Source of the DNA: Alnus glutinosa | Lineage: Eukaryota; Streptophyta; Magnoliopsida; Fagales; Betulaceae | Length of the DNA: 64,000 nucleotides | Direction of reading: 5' to 3' | NCBI RefSeq assembly: GCF_958979055.1 | Contig: NC_084897.1 | Coordinates: forward strand, 25,845,128-25,909,127 | Shown: positions 1-12,535 of the stretch, piece after piece | Numbering within the stretch: position 1 is the stretch's first letter | Layout of the letters: each line of letters opens with the position of its first letter | Notes under the pieces: generated by a model | What the model was told of the DNA's origin: nothing | Database searches by the model: none | The model's input: the letters and a program-made list of their open reading frames with translations, nothing else | Program-made: the position numbers and the translations under genes

Positions 1-1174
1 AACTTAGTTGTGTAGAATCTCCCCAACAAAATTCTGTTGTTGAAAGAAAACATCAACACCTTCTCAATGTAGCTCGTTCTCTTAAATTTCAAGCTAATCT
101 CCCTCTCAAATTTTGGGGCGATTGTATCTTGACAGCTGCATATCTTATCTACTGCATTCACACACCCAATTTAGCTAATTCTTCTCATTATGCCTTGCTT
201 TATGATAAATCTCCTTCTTATGAACATCTTCGAGTGTTTGGATGCCTTTGGTATGCTTCTACACTTTGTAAAAACCGCAATAAGTTTGCTCCGCGAGCCA
301 AATCTTGTGTGTTTCTTGGCTATCATTTTCAGCAAAAAGGCTACAAGCTCTTAGATATTCATTCCCATTCTGTTTTTGTATCTCGATATGTCATTTTTCA
401 TGAGTCCATATTTCCTTTTGCTATTGGACTTACTACCTTATCTTCTGATGGTGTTTTCTTACCTTCTTCTTCATCTTCTTCTTCTCCTATTTTACCAAAT
501 GTCATACCCGACATCCCTCATTCATCTCAAACACAACCTGATTCTCACTCTTCTGAACATCATCTACAATTTGATCCTCCATCATCTGATCCTTCATCAT
601 CTCAATTACAATCTGACCTTCAGCCATCTGACCCTCCTATACAATCTGATCTTCCTTCCTCTGATCCTCAACCGATTTCCATTTCATCTCTTCAACCTTC
701 AAGAAGATCATCTTGGGTTAAGCACAAACCAGGCTACTTACAGCAGTACCACTGTCAGGTTGCTTTTCATCATGCTTCATCTCCGTCTTCCATAAAGTCG
801 GATTTAGGTATTTTGTATTCCCTTTCTTCTTCTCTTTGTTATGACAAATTGTCTCCTTCATATAAAGCTTTTTGTTTGCAAGTTTCTTCTACATATGAAC
901 CTCAATTTTTTCATCAAGCCAACAAGTTTCAGCATTGGTGTGATGCCATGAATGCTGAAATTGCTGCACTTGAAGACAATCAAACTTGGGTAATCACAAA
1001 TTTGCCTCCAAATAAAGTTTCAATTGGATGCAAATGGGTTTATAAGGTGAAACTTAAAGCAGATGGCTCTATTGAGCGTTATAAAGCCCGTCTAGTTGCT
1101 AAAGGTTACACACAATGTGAGAGCTAAGATTATTATGAGACATTTTCCCCGGTTGTTAAACTTACCACAGTGAG
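1..1174 (+). mobile_element. Ty1-copia retrotransposon, 5' visible part (integrase end to start of RT)
   Basis: The plus-strand frames encode the end of the integrase region of a Ty1/copia polyprotein, then a Ser/Pro/Gln-rich linker, then the start of reverse transcriptase. Landmarks are FGCLWYAST and FLGYHFQQKGYKLLD in the integrase tail, and NQTWVITNLPP, GCKWVYKVK and YKARLVAKGYTQ at the RT entry. Order and motifs are those of plant copia elements. The element starts left of the window and resumes near 5930 after a large insertion. It is a broken fossil with several interruptions across both parts. The gag and protease parts and the 5' LTR are not in the window. Confidence 0.93.
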
Positions 1175-1567
1175 TGTAAAGACCAAGAAATTAAATAGGA
1201 AGTTTAGCAATTAATAAATCATATTTATTAAATAGGATGAACTAATATTAGATTTTAAGTGAAGTTTGTATGATGGAAATAAAATAAATCTAAGATAAAA
1301 TGATAGAATTAGAGTAATAATAATGGGTCTTAATAGAATAAATAATTAATTGTACTGTTAAAGTGTAGTTAAAATAAATGAGGGGTCAAATATTAATTAT
1401 TAAATGATAAGATGTCCTGCAGTAATTTAACAAAGGTTGGGGCTTAAAATAAAAATGTAATTCTCCTTGCCACGTGTCAGCATCCGATTGGCTGAGAGAA
1501 GATAGCATTATCTTCTCCCAACCACACAGACACTGCCACGTGTCCTCTCCCTTTTTCCTCTCTTTTT

Positions 1568-1592
1568 CTTCTCTCTCTCTCTCTCTCTCTCT
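1568..1592. repeat. (CT)n microsatellite
   Basis: A run of CT dinucleotides inside the insertion that splits the copia element. It lies downstream of two CACGTG motifs, an arrangement resembling a promoter and 5' leader. Confidence 0.8.
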
Positions 1593-3838
1593 CCCTTCCT
1601 CACGCACGATACCTTCCTCTTCCCTTTCTCTTCTTTTCTTCTTTTTCCTTCTCCTTTTCTTCCTCTCTTCCGTATCCAACCGAGAGACCGAGAGGCTGAG
1701 ATCTTGAGAGACTGAGAGAGATGGAGACTGTAAACCCGAGAGGTGGAGGCTCGATTTCTTGCCGATCCTCCGATGGGTTTTTGTCGGTGAGCCAGAGAAA
1801 CTGATCGGAGAGCTGGGTCCGATGGATTGTTGCTGAGGGAGCCTAAGGAACCGATCTTCTGGTGGGTCCAAAATCTGATTGAATCAAAGGCATTTCTGGT
1901 GGTTTTTCTTAGCTTCGAACATAAATTCTCAAAGGTAATTTCTAGTGATTTAGTTTAGTTTATTTGATTTATTGATGATAAATGATTAGATGGTTGGTGG
2001 GTATGGAATTTCTAGGGCTGTGTGTGTTGGCCGGATGATGTTGGTATTAGGTAGTTGATTTTCTAAGGAGATAAAGTTGTGGTGAATGATGGACTGATTT
2101 GGAATGATTTTGGTGTGCTTTGAAAGGTGGTTCTCGGCTGATTTTTGGTTTAGCTGAATATGGGTGTTTACAGTAATGTTGGGTGTTTATTGTTCTTTGA
2201 TAATGCTTTCTTGAATTTTGTTGATGGTGTTCGGTTGATTGGGTTTTGTGGTACTGATTGAGTGGTTTTGTGCGATATTGTTTGGAATGGTGGGTTTCTA
2301 ATATATAGTGTTAACAACCCTATGGATATGGATTTTTAATGGTTGGGTGGCCCTCTAGGTGTTATTAATTTTTGAATTATTTTATTGGAATGATGGGTGT
2401 AATTTTATGTGTTAATCTAGTTGGAAATCTTAGGTTTGTTGTGGCTGTGTGTGCTGGAATGGATTGTTGTTGAAAGATCTATCCATGTTGATTGGAATTG
2501 ATTTTGGTATTTATAAATGTATTGTAAATTGTTGGTTGTGTGAATGGTTTAATTAAAGTGAATTGCTAGGTTGGTTGTTAAAGCTCAAACTGAATGTGGG
2601 CTAATTTAGGATTATTTGTGGAAGTTTGAGGTTTATTAGAGATGGTTTATGTTACGATTCCTTAATGATGTTTTCTTGAAATTTGTTGATGGAATGATGT
2701 TTGGAGAGAAGTTCATAGTTATTGAATTATCTTTGGGAAATGATTGAGTATATGTATGTAAAATTGATGATTTTGGAAAGTGGTATTGCTTGGTTGTTTT
2801 CTTGGGGAGTTGTAGCTTTGAGGAACATAATTTGGTAGGGTGTTATTAATTATTATTGTAGGTTGAAATTGATATTGAGTTATGTTTATAAGTTTGATTG
2901 TGGGTTATTTTGCCTATGGATGAGGCTGAGTTCATTTGGATTTTGATTATATTTCATGAGTTTAGATTTAGTGTAGTTGATGTTGGTATTTAAGGATGAA
3001 TTGTTAATGGATAGGTTGGTTTGTTAGAGTTGGAGTTGTTTTGATGGTTGGGACTTGTATGGTCTAACGACTTGATGTAGGTGAAGATTTTAGTGCGGGT
3101 TGATCCTTAGGCATGTTTCTGGCTATTGGTGATTGTTTGTAAATAAGAGTGAGTTAAGAATGATACTCTTGAATATGAAACAACATATAGAGGCAATACA
3201 ATGAATGAACATCAAGAATGAATGTAGGGTTTTAGATAGGAAACGTCGTAGATTTGTAAATAGCCTAAATAACCTTAAGACCACAAGTATAAATAGTAAT
3301 ATTATAGAAATACATAAATAGATTCCAAAATCAATTAGTAATGTAATTACATGATTGATATGTTTATCTATGTATAATGAAATACCTAAGTGTGTTATGA
3401 GGTCATATTTAACTTAATAAGCATTGTACGTGTATATGTATATACATAAACATACATATGCATGTATATGAGTTAAATATATATGGTTAACTTAATAAAT
3501 AAACTAATAAAATAGTAAATGCATCTTCTAAGTAATAAGCAAGATATAATAAAAACTTAGAAACAATAAACAACCTAATAATAGTTCAGGTACTTAGCTA
3601 GCTTTAGAGCGAGTAACGCAACGTACGAACACGCGGGTGGTTTATGTGTCATAGAGTATAGAGTTCCATAGCGTAGTCTAACATTATAAGTGTTTGCAGG
3701 ATCGTATCCAGATTGGAGACTTTGATTGGTTCTCCAATGTAGAGTCCAAGTAACTAGAACACGGAGGAGTATTCGGGTCATGAGTCCTATGCAGCTAAGG
3801 TGATATTCTACTCACTGAGAACTTACTATTTTTATATA

Positions 3839-4207
3839 GGGATAATTACACTTAACCCCCCTGATTTATCCACGGTGTGGCGATTTATCCCTCAATGTAC
3901 CAAAATTGGTACATGACCCCCCCGAACTTGCCAACGTGTGGCAAAATCAACCTTCCGTCCAATCGATCGTTCGTTTGGACGGAAAATCGGTCACGTGCAA
4001 GTCACATGACCGTTTAAGACAGAGACCCTCCCCAAGTCACGTGACTTGCACGTGACCGACTTTCCGTCCAAACGAATGGTCAATTGGACGGAAGGTTGAT
4101 TTTGCCACACGTTGGCAAGTTCGGGGGGGTCATGTACCAATTTTGGTACATTGGGGGGTAAATCGCCACACCGTGGATAAATCAGGGGGGTTAAGTGTAA
4201 TTATCCC
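3839..4207. mobile_element. Mutator-type MITE, 369 bp, with 9-bp TSD
   Basis: The two halves are inverted copies: the left end begins GGGATAATTACACTTAAC and the right end is its reverse complement. The terminal repeats run over 100 bp and include a matching GGTACATGACCCCCCC block. The 9-base sequence ttttatata lies directly before (3830-3838) and after (4208-4216). A 9-bp target duplication with long terminal inverted repeats is the signature of Mutator-like elements. There is no coding capacity, so it is non-autonomous. It sits inside the larger insertion and is therefore younger than it. Confidence 0.9.
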
Positions 4208-5930
4208 TTTTATATATTATAGAATTGCAAAATATATATGTTTATAAATCCGAACCAACTATATGTTGAATATATCTATTTTGGTTGATTTGAGTAGTTT
4301 TGATTATATTCAAACAATATCAATGATGTTATAAAACGATTAATGAATGAAGGGTGTTGAATTGATTTAAAGTGTTTGAATGTGTGCTGCGGTTGTGATT
4401 TAAATTATGCAAAGTAGAATGATAAAATTGCATGTTGATTGGTTTGTCGTATTTGAAGAAAGCATGATTTGCAAGGAGTAGGAGTATAGAGTTTGAATTG
4501 TAAAGCATAAAGTATAAACATAATAACAAAAGAGGGGGTAAGCCTCATAATAACGAAAGATGGGGTAAGCCTCACAAAGAACAATAAGACTATCATGAGC
4601 ATGTATATCATTGTTTAAATTGTGTGATGTTTTCATGATATAGAATATTGTAGTCTTTATGCTAGACGTATTAGTATGCCTAAGAGTTTTAATGGCAAAA
4701 AGCTTATGTATATTTCTATCGTTTGGTTGCATCATTGAAGAACATTGAGCTTGAATGTACAAGGATATTTTCATTGTTCAGGTATGAGTAATACAGTGTC
4801 CTGTGAGTATGTAGATGGATTGTCATAGACATGAAGTTGTAATGCCCTAGGATTCGGTGTTACTCGTATTCGGGGAATGATAGCATGCTCATACTAAAAA
4901 GCAAAATGACATATTTTAACTTTGGTGTACTTAGATGTGACGCTATTGGTTGGAGTGTCAGAGTATTTTGGGAGTAGGTAGATGGATTGTCATTGGCACA
5001 TTAGTAGAACGTGCTTGGATATTGGAGTTTTACTCTAGTAACCACATGAATAACTATGAGCCAAAGATATAAAGTAATGCCCTGAGGCACGATGATATCA
5101 CAGTTGGTAACGTTAGATCTCTGTACATTTGAGCTACCATCATAAAAGTCTTATGGTAGATGGGTGTATACGTAGTTGCTTCCGAGCCATTGGAACTTCT
5201 ACGTATGGGTCCAACTACATAGTATGTTTTAAATGTTTTCTAATAGTTGGTGTTTGCTATATCAGTTATTGGTGGTTTTTCAAACAAAGGTTTATAAAAT
5301 TGGTAGCTGTTATAGTGCTTGCAATACTATAAAGGAAAAGTTGGTTCATTGCGAAAACTCAGTTAGTTTAATATCATTGAGGTCTCGGTATTATGTACTG
5401 AGATGGTGAACTCATCCTTTCACCTATACGGATGTGGCAAACCCCCACAACCGTATAGATGATATCCTTGTGGCTGCAGGTACTTTGGTCGTAGTTGGTG
5501 GTGTGGTAGAAGTGTACCTGGAGTATTATGACTAAAGCTCGCCGCAACAGTCATAATTGGTGGACCACGGGTTGTCCATTGTTTTATAGGTTTTGTTTAT
5601 AGCTTGTGAAGCTTGTGTCACTTATTCTTGTAAAGCCATTTCTGTTGTGTATTTATATTGAGGAAAGACTTAAATAAATAGATGTTAAATGACTCATATT
5701 GTTATTAATTTGTGATAGATGTTTAAGATGTGATTTCTGCTATTAGGTTTATGTTTTCCGCTGCATAGTTAAATATATGTTACTCTGATTATTAGGTACA
5801 TATTATGGGGTATGTACCATATGTTGGCTTTGCGACATATCGTCGTGCCACTGTGAGGATCCATTTGTATTTTAAGAGATTAATGATTAAGCAAATAATT
5901 TGTATAAAAAAAAAAAAAGTCCTCACAGCG

Positions 5931-7203
5931 GGATGCCTTCTTGCTCTTGCTGCTTCACTGGTTGGCATTTACATCAACTTGATGTAAATAATGCCTTTCT
6001 TCATGGAGAACTTAATGAGAAAGTCTATATGAAGTTGCCACCGGGTTACATGGTTAAGGGGGAGTATAAAGTTTGTAAGCTTACTAGTCTTTGTATGGAC
6101 TTAAACATGCTTCTCGACAATGGTTTGCCAAATTTTCTAATACCTTGCTGTCTCATGATTTCACTCAGTCCAAATCTAACTATTCTTTGTTCATTCGGTT
6201 TCAAGACACAAGCTTTCTTGCTCTTTTGGTTTATGTGGACGATATTGTTTTGGCTAGTGATTATGTTGATACTATCACTCACTTTATTCAGTTTTTGAAT
6301 AATCAGTTTAAGCTCAAGGATCTTGGTGATTTGAAGTTTTTCCTTGGGTTAGAAATTGCTCGCACTTCAAAGGCATTTCCCTTTTGTCAATGAAAATACA
6401 CTTTAGAGATCTTGGAGGATGCTGGATTACTTGTTGCCAAGCCTTCTAAGTTTCCTATGGAATCTAACTTGAAATTGTCTCGGCATAGTGGTGATCTTCT
6501 TGCCAATCCTGCTAGTTATAGAAGGCTTGTTGGTCGTTTGCTTTATCTCACTATTACTCGCCCGGACATTTCTTATTCAGTGCAGATTTTGAGCCTGTTT
6601 ATGGACACTCTTCAGCAACCACACATGGATGTAGCCACTCGAGTTCTTAGATACCTCAAGCATTCTCCTGGCCAAGATCTCTTCTATTCCTCTACTTCAA
6701 CTTCTCATCTTAAAGCTTTTTGTGACTTTGACTGGGTTGGATGTCCTTATACAAGAAGATCAATTATTGGTTATTGTGTGTTTTTTGGGGACTCTTTGAT
6801 TTTTTTGGAAATCAAAGAAACAACACACGGTCTCTCATTCTTCTGCAGAAGCGGCGAACCAATCTATGGTAGCCACTACTTGTGAGATTACTTGGTTATT
6901 GTATGTGCTTAAAGATTTTAGGATTGATCATCCTAAACTGGCCTTGTTATTCTGTGATAGCCAAGCTGCACTTCACATCGTTGCCAACCCAATTTTTTCA
7001 CGAGATGACAAAACACATTGAACTAGACTGTCACTTGATCCGTGATAAGCTCCAAGAAAATGTCATTCGGACTCTACATGTGAAATCTTTGCATCAATTT
7101 GCTAACTTGTTTACTATAGCTGTTAGTTCTAATCTTTTCCATCACTTGTTATCCAAGATGAACGTCATTAACTTTTTTAATGTTGTTTCATCTTGAGGGG
7201 GAG
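5931..7203 (+). mobile_element. Ty1-copia retrotransposon, 3' part (RT and RNase H) up to the polypurine tract
   Basis: This continues the polyprotein interrupted at 1174. Visible are [12 protein letters not shown] and the RT catalytic segment [10 protein letters not shown], then [30 protein letters not shown] and the RNase H region. The coding part ends near 7196, followed by a polypurine tract (7193-7203). It is broken by several interruptions. Order and motifs match plant Ty1/copia elements of the RE1/TNT group in the broad sense. Confidence 0.92.
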
Positions 7204-7425
7204 TTTTAGTATTATAACAGACTGGTATGTTAGTTACGTACCTGCAGCTGGCAGAATTAGTTCGTATTTTAGTTAAGTTAGTCTTTCAATGTAAAGTTGA
7301 TAGATCATTCTAGTTAGTTTATTCTTCCTGTATAAATACAAAACTCTGTACATAGATTCATTTAATCAATATACAAGAGAAATTTCTCACCACGTCTTTC
7401 TCTTTGTTTTTCATCTCTGTTTTCC
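7204..7425 (+). mobile_element. Probable 3' LTR of the copia element
   Basis: Directly after the polypurine tract comes a non-coding block with a TATA-like TATAAATAC near 7331 and a pyrimidine-rich end. This is the usual layout of a short copia LTR. The right edge is uncertain (about 7412-7432) because the 5' LTR is outside the window and cannot be compared. Confidence 0.6.
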
Positions 7426-7432
7426 ATCTTCA

Positions 7433-9286
7433 ATATTTGATAGAACCCGAATCCAAATTCCTAGTTGCACATCTCACTGCTAATCCACAATTCGATCCCC
7501 CCTTGCCAGCCTTCAAGCTCCTGGAGTATTTGATTTTGCGTAAGAATATTAGAGAAGAAGAGAGATTGCGTGTTTGGTTAACTCAAAAGAAGAAGTAGCA
7601 ATATCGTTTGCTTAAAATATTATGTTAAATTTGAGCCGTTCATTTTTTACTGCAGTTATACTGTTCTTTTTTTTTTAAGAGCTTGTAAGCTGGATCCTTA
7701 ACTTTTTACTCATGGATGCATTTCGGTGGATAATGCGTGCAAGTTAATAGCTGATTGCCCAGTTTTTAAATTAATTAGTTGGAAATAGCCACTCTTCATG
7801 ATATCTACACGCCTAAATTAATATATATATATATATATACAGTGTCGCATTCTCTCGAGTGGTTTGATTTTAGCTGACTTAGGTGGTCGCTTAAGGCTCC
7901 CAATTAAATAAGGTACTTAACTAATATATATATATATTATAAAAAAATTAAGGCTTAAAAAAAAACATTTTAAAGCTCTAATATGGTAAAAAGTTGATAA
8001 AATACTCTTTAATTAAGGCCATCACTTAATAATTGTATAATAAAGATTATTTCAAAAAAAAAAAATTAAGACTCTAATGTGGTAAAAATTTAATAAATAG
8101 TTTCTAATTAAAGCCCTCAATCATAGTAAAAGTAATTAAGAATTGAAAGTCTCATTATTCACATTTAAAAAAAAAAAATCATAAATTCTTGAAAAATCTT
8201 ACTTATTTACTCTTTTTAAAAGCCAATTTTTTACATTCATAAAATTAATCCAACGTGTATAATTTTTTATCCAACGTTTATTTGAATTGAATGTTTGAGT
8301 TGTGCATAATCGATATAATTACATCATCGATGAGTCTTCAATGTTCAATAGTTTTTTTTTGCATTATGATTTATTACAAATTAATCTTTATATAACTTAT
8401 TTTCATTTCTCTCTCTCTCTCTCTCTCTTTTATCTATTTATTTATTTTATAAATCTAATTATTTCATGTGTTTGAATAAGTGATATGTCATTCTATATCT
8501 AATAAGCTATATACATATATAAAAAAAAAAGTTTTAAAATAAATTTTACAAATAAAAGAAAATGCTCTAATTGATATATTAAATAAATAAAAAAACATAA
8601 TATAAATATTAAAATAAAATAAAATAATTTAATATTTAAATATAAAAAAAATGACCTTACTTAAATTTATCGCCATAAAACTCAAAATTTATGAAGCCAA
8701 ACCTTGGGCATTCCTTCAACCTTTTTTCCTTTTTTTCTCGAGCCAAGACCAAGAGCATATAGTGTTCCTTCAACCTGAGCTACGGCCAGAGTTTGGGATG
8801 TCGTACGTAATCCTTTTTGACTCCTCGATCGGCTTAATTAAGAACCTTTTACTCACACAAGGAGCCGGGTTTCGCAATTCTCTGGCTTTCTTAAAATGTA
8901 TAAGCTGCGCTGCATGCGACCCTTCATTGTTGTTTATGATCATCTTGCGCCTACTTCCATCTCCGTCATAGGGTTGACTCAGGGGCGCCGCGCCGGTTTG
9001 TTTATATATATATATATATCATACAATCAGATCGAAAACAAACCAACGTAAGCAGCCTCTTCCCTTCTTCCAAGGGACAAATTAAACGCAGTTTCAAGAA
9101 TCATTGCCCGGCCCCCTTTATTCCGTCAATCAGATTGGGAAAGCTTTGAAAAGCTATACGTCAATATATAAGCTCATCTGCTCATGCATGCATGTGTATA
9201 TTCTATTCATGAGTAAAACAATATATGTTGACAACGTTGTCCAGTTTAAGACTCACATGTTTTACTTTCTCCGTAAATTTTATAAT
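7433..9286. other. AT-rich intergenic stretch
   Basis: No gene is seen. The stretch holds TA microsatellites (about 7819-7839, 7921-7940 and 9003-9020), a CT microsatellite (8408-8428) and several A- or T-runs. The short open frames here have no recognisable domain and biased, low-complexity composition. Confidence 0.6.
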
Positions 9287-9768
9287 GGGATAATTGCATC
9301 GTTGGTCCATGTGGTATGCCATAATTATTTTTCACTCCCTATAGTTTAAAAAGTTCATGGGAGGTCCTTGTAGTTAGCAATAATTATAAATCGATCCCTA
9401 CAGTCAAATTCCGTTAAAAATTTTAATAGATTCCGTCAAAGGCCACGTCAGCGCCACGTGTCGCCAATAAGATGGCGACACGTGTCCATCTTAATAAAAA
9501 AAAAATAAATATACTTATTTAAAAAAAAAAACAAAAAAAAAAAAAAGAAAAGAAAAAAGGGGGTAAGGAGTGGTCGCACGCCACCCCCAATGGCCGCCAG
9601 GGGTGGCGCGCGTCCACCCCCATAGGTGGACTGATGGCTACCCCTAGTAGTAGATCTAATGCCACCCCCAGGTCATTGGGGGTGGCCATCGAGCCACCCC
9701 TAGTAGATCTAGGGGTGGCCGCGCGCCACCCCCGACCACTGGGGGTGGCCTGGACACCCCTTACCCAC

Positions 9769-9800
<32 letters not shown>

Positions 9801-10049
9801 AAGAATAAGTAGATTTATTTATTTTTTAATAATTTTTTTTATTAAGATGGACACGTGTTTCCATCTTATTGGCGACACGTGACGCTAACGTGGCATTTGA
9901 CTAAATCTGTTAAAATTTTTAATGGAATTTGACTGTAGGGATCAATTTGTAATTATTGTTAACCATAAGGATCTCCCATGAACTTTTTAAATCATAGGGA
10001 ATGAAAAATAATTATGACATATCACAGGGATCAACGGTGCAATTATCCC
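9287..10049. mobile_element. Mutator-type fold-back MITE, 763 bp, with 9-bp TSD
   Basis: The ends GGGATAATTGCATCGTTG and CAACGGTGCAATTATCCC are near-perfect inverted copies. Target duplications ttttataat flank them exactly (9278-9286 and 10050-10058). The pairing continues far inward: the flanks hold ACACGTGTC motifs and A/T runs. The centre (about 9560-9770) is a GC-rich string of GGTGGC/GCCACC units that also folds on itself. There is no coding sequence. It shares the GGGATAATT terminus with the element at 3839-4207, so it belongs to the same or a related non-autonomous Mutator group. Confidence 0.9.
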
Positions 10050-10058
10050 TTTTATAAT

Positions 10059-11135
10059 TAACCCGATGTACGTAGCTAGCTCTTTATACAAGTGTTAGTA
10101 TAATCAGAATTGAAAACTTAATATTAATGTGTTAAGATTGAAAAGTCTGACCCGTTTAATTAAATATATTGAATTAAAATTGACATATATAGTCTTATAC
10201 CCAACTTCAACATGATTTAAACCCAACACCTAACACAAATTGTCATCTCTAACTGCACGGTATAGAGTCAAGTATATATGTTTGGAAGAGAATTGCCCAC
10301 AAAGTTCATCTGGAACATTAATATATATATGTGTGGACATGCTTATAAGTAAAAGTTAATGAATTACTTCTAGTCCATTTACGTATATTGATTACTTGCT
10401 TTGTATATTTTTTCTCAACACTCACTCACAACATGTACAGTATTTTCCTATACACTTTGACTTGCCCTGATGAGTGTCCTTGAATCTTGTGATCAAGATC
10501 GATCACTGCTATCATATATGTTAGGGAGTAAAAACGAGTTAATTCTTAATATAAGAAAATAGGAGACCATTTTATCCTAATTAACAATCAACGTGAGATG
10601 CTTTATTATATATATATATATATAACACCTGAAACGCGTACTCCAAGATGTTGTCACTACTCTCAGAGTTGCAAAATCCAGAGATTAGGGAATCTCATAG
10701 TCAGCTTATGTTTTTATAATGAGTGTTTATAGCTTGGCCTATATGCGGTTAGGAAGGAAGACCTATTATAATTATTTATTCGAATTTATGAAAATTTAAA
10801 TAAATAATCGTGAGAGATCATTTATAGGATTTACTTGACCAGATAAGTGGTTGTATAGTTCAATTTTTATTTAATCAGTGAGTTTTATAAGTGGTCTCTC
10901 GCAATCACCTATTTAAATTCTTTAAAATTTAAATAAACAATTATAGAGAATATTAATCTGCGCCGCCTGTGCATCTTTACCTTGTCAGTAAGTAAGCTTC
11001 ACTAAGAACAACCCCTTTGGCTGCACGCATGCACGTGGCAACGTGGCCATGAACTGAAATTTCTGGCCCCATGGGCCATAACCCACACACCTGCACATGG
11101 CCCTCACATACACAGATACACTATCTATATTACTC
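10059..11135. other. Intergenic, upstream region of the first thaumatin-like gene
   Basis: AT-rich, no gene seen. It holds a TA run (about 10602-10622), a palindromic MITE remnant (10785-10950) and, close to the gene, CACGTGG and CAACGTGG motifs (about 11032-11048) of the ACGT-core type found in stress-responsive plant promoters. Confidence 0.5.
10785..10950. repeat. MITE-like inverted repeat
   Basis: The left half, with TTTAAATAAATAATCGTGAG and a following CATTTATAGGA block, pairs with the right half, which carries CTCGCAATCACCTATTTAAA and a TTATAAGTGG block. The arms are about 45 bp and diverged. No clear target duplication was found, so family and edges are open. Confidence 0.5.
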
Positions 11136-11143
11136 TATAAATA
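11136..11143 (+). promoter_or_regulatory. TATA box of thaumatin-like gene 1
   Basis: TATAAATA lies 90 bases before the start codon at 11226, a normal distance for a plant gene with a leader of about 55-60 bases. Confidence 0.7.
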
Positions 11144-11225
11144 CACTTCAAACCCATCTTCTCCAATACCTGCCATCTTTCCCACAAAATACCAGCTTCT
11201 AAACTCTCCCAGTTTTTGCTCCCAA

Positions 11226-12535
11226 ATGGCCTCTCTCGTAGTTTTCATCACACTCGTCTCTATTTCTCTCCTCCATATCCTGTCAGGTATGTATGATGAA
11301 ACAGAGATAGCGTATCCTAAACAATGTTTGGATGATTAATATTACTAATTCTAATTTATTTGTAACTGTTTGACATTTCTGGCAGGAGTCTATTCAGCGT
11401 CGACATTTACAATCGTAAACAAGTGCGGCTACACAGTATGGCCAGGCATTCTATCTGGCGCCGGGACCGCCGAGCTCCCAACCACCGGCTTCACCCTCCA
11501 ACCCGGCGAGTCCAACATGCTCGCCGTGCCGACCTCCTGGTCAGGCCGCTTATGGGGTCGAACCCTTTGCGCCCAGGACTCCACCGGCGGGTTCTCGTGC
11601 GTCACAGGCGACTGCGGCTCGTCCACCATAGAATGCGCCGGTCGCGGAGCAGCGCCGCCGGCCACGCTAGCCGAGTTCACTCTAAACGGCGCTAATGGGC
11701 TCGACTTCTATGACGTCAGCCTCGTGGACGGTTATAACCTCCCTATGACGGTTGTGCCGCAGGGTGGAACCGGAGGGATGTGTAACACGACGGGTTGCGT
11801 GGTGGACATGAACGGTGCGTGTCCTACGGAGCTTAAGGTTATGAGCGCGGGTAATGAGAGCGTGGCCTGTAAAAGCGCGTGCGAGGCGTTCGGGGACCCG
11901 CAGTACTGTTGCAGTGGGGCCTACGCGTCTCCGGCTACGTGCAAGCCAAGCTCGTACTCGGAGTTCTTTAAGAGTGCGTGCCCACTCGCTTACAGCTACG
12001 CCTACGATGACGGCACCAGTACCTTTACCTGTGCATCCGCGGATTACGTCGTCACTTTCTGCCCACAGCCAGCCAGCAGGTATTTATATTTGCTTAAACA
12101 CTTTTATTGCATACAAATAAGCAACATAATAAATAATTATAAAAAACCAAAATTTATTTAGACCGTCTCATAGGGGCCGGAGATGGTTGGCACGTTTTCA
12201 TTTGAAAAGTGGACATTTTTCATTTTGAAGAAGTGATATATATAAAAGTTAACAGGCACCGTCCAAGCTAGTCATTGCGGCACGTAAATGATGAACATGC
12301 GCAAGCAATAACGATAAAAAAAATAATATGATCAATCTGTCACACATTTTTATGCACAAATTCGATCTTACACGATTTGTTTCTGGTGACGGTGGATGTG
12401 TGCAGCGTGAAGTCAACGAATGGGCAAATCCCTTTGTCAGCCGATCCCTCAGCGGGCACTCGTGACACATCCGCAAATCTCATTGGCGCTGTTATGGCGG
12501 TTGCGGCAGCTATCTTGACTCTCCCAAAGCACTGA
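11226..12535 (+). CDS. Thaumatin-like protein 1, probably GPI-anchored (3 exons)
   Basis: Exons 11226-11286, 11386-12079 and 12406-12535 join in frame to 294 residues. A hydrophobic signal peptide (MASLVVFITLVSIS, residues 1-20) is followed by a complete thaumatin domain starting about residue 25 (STFTIVNKCGYTVWPG) and ending VVTFCPQ. It has the 16 cysteines of the large thaumatin class, which form eight disulfides in known members, and the conserved WSGRLWGRT and DFYDVSLVDGYN blocks. Exon 3 adds a short Ser/Thr-rich stretch and a hydrophobic end (LIGAVMAVAAAILTLP), as expected for a GPI attachment signal. The family is apoplastic or cell-surface, linked to defence and glucan binding. The start follows a good TATA box. 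Exon 2 is far more GC-rich than its surroundings. Confidence is high for the domain and good for exon 3, whose phase and tail type match the paralogue at 25196. Confidence 0.93.

Larger units (their letters stand above)
1175..5930. mobile_element. Unclassified insertion of about 4.7 kb splitting the copia element
   Basis: The copia RT reading breaks off after 1174 and resumes near 5935, so this block entered later. Its left edge starts TGTAAAGACC, like many long plant LTRs. The ten bases before it (ccacagtgag) recur with one mismatch near 5848-5857, which could be a target duplication. A short A-run follows before the copia sequence resumes. Inside are two G-box-like CACGTG sites (about 1470-1540), a CT microsatellite (1568-1592), a long T/G-rich stretch without coding sense and an intact MITE (3839-4207). 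No protein domain was recognised. A solo long LTR or LARD-type element is possible; a retroposed transcript is an alternative because of the A-run. Confidence 0.45.

Noticed and set aside
1386-1871. 161-codon minus-strand frame rich in Arg, Glu and Lys
   Set aside because: It runs through a CT microsatellite and pyrimidine tracts; the composition alone keeps it open.
8651-8971. 106-codon open frame in AT-rich DNA
   Set aside because: No recognised domain and no neighbouring gene signals.
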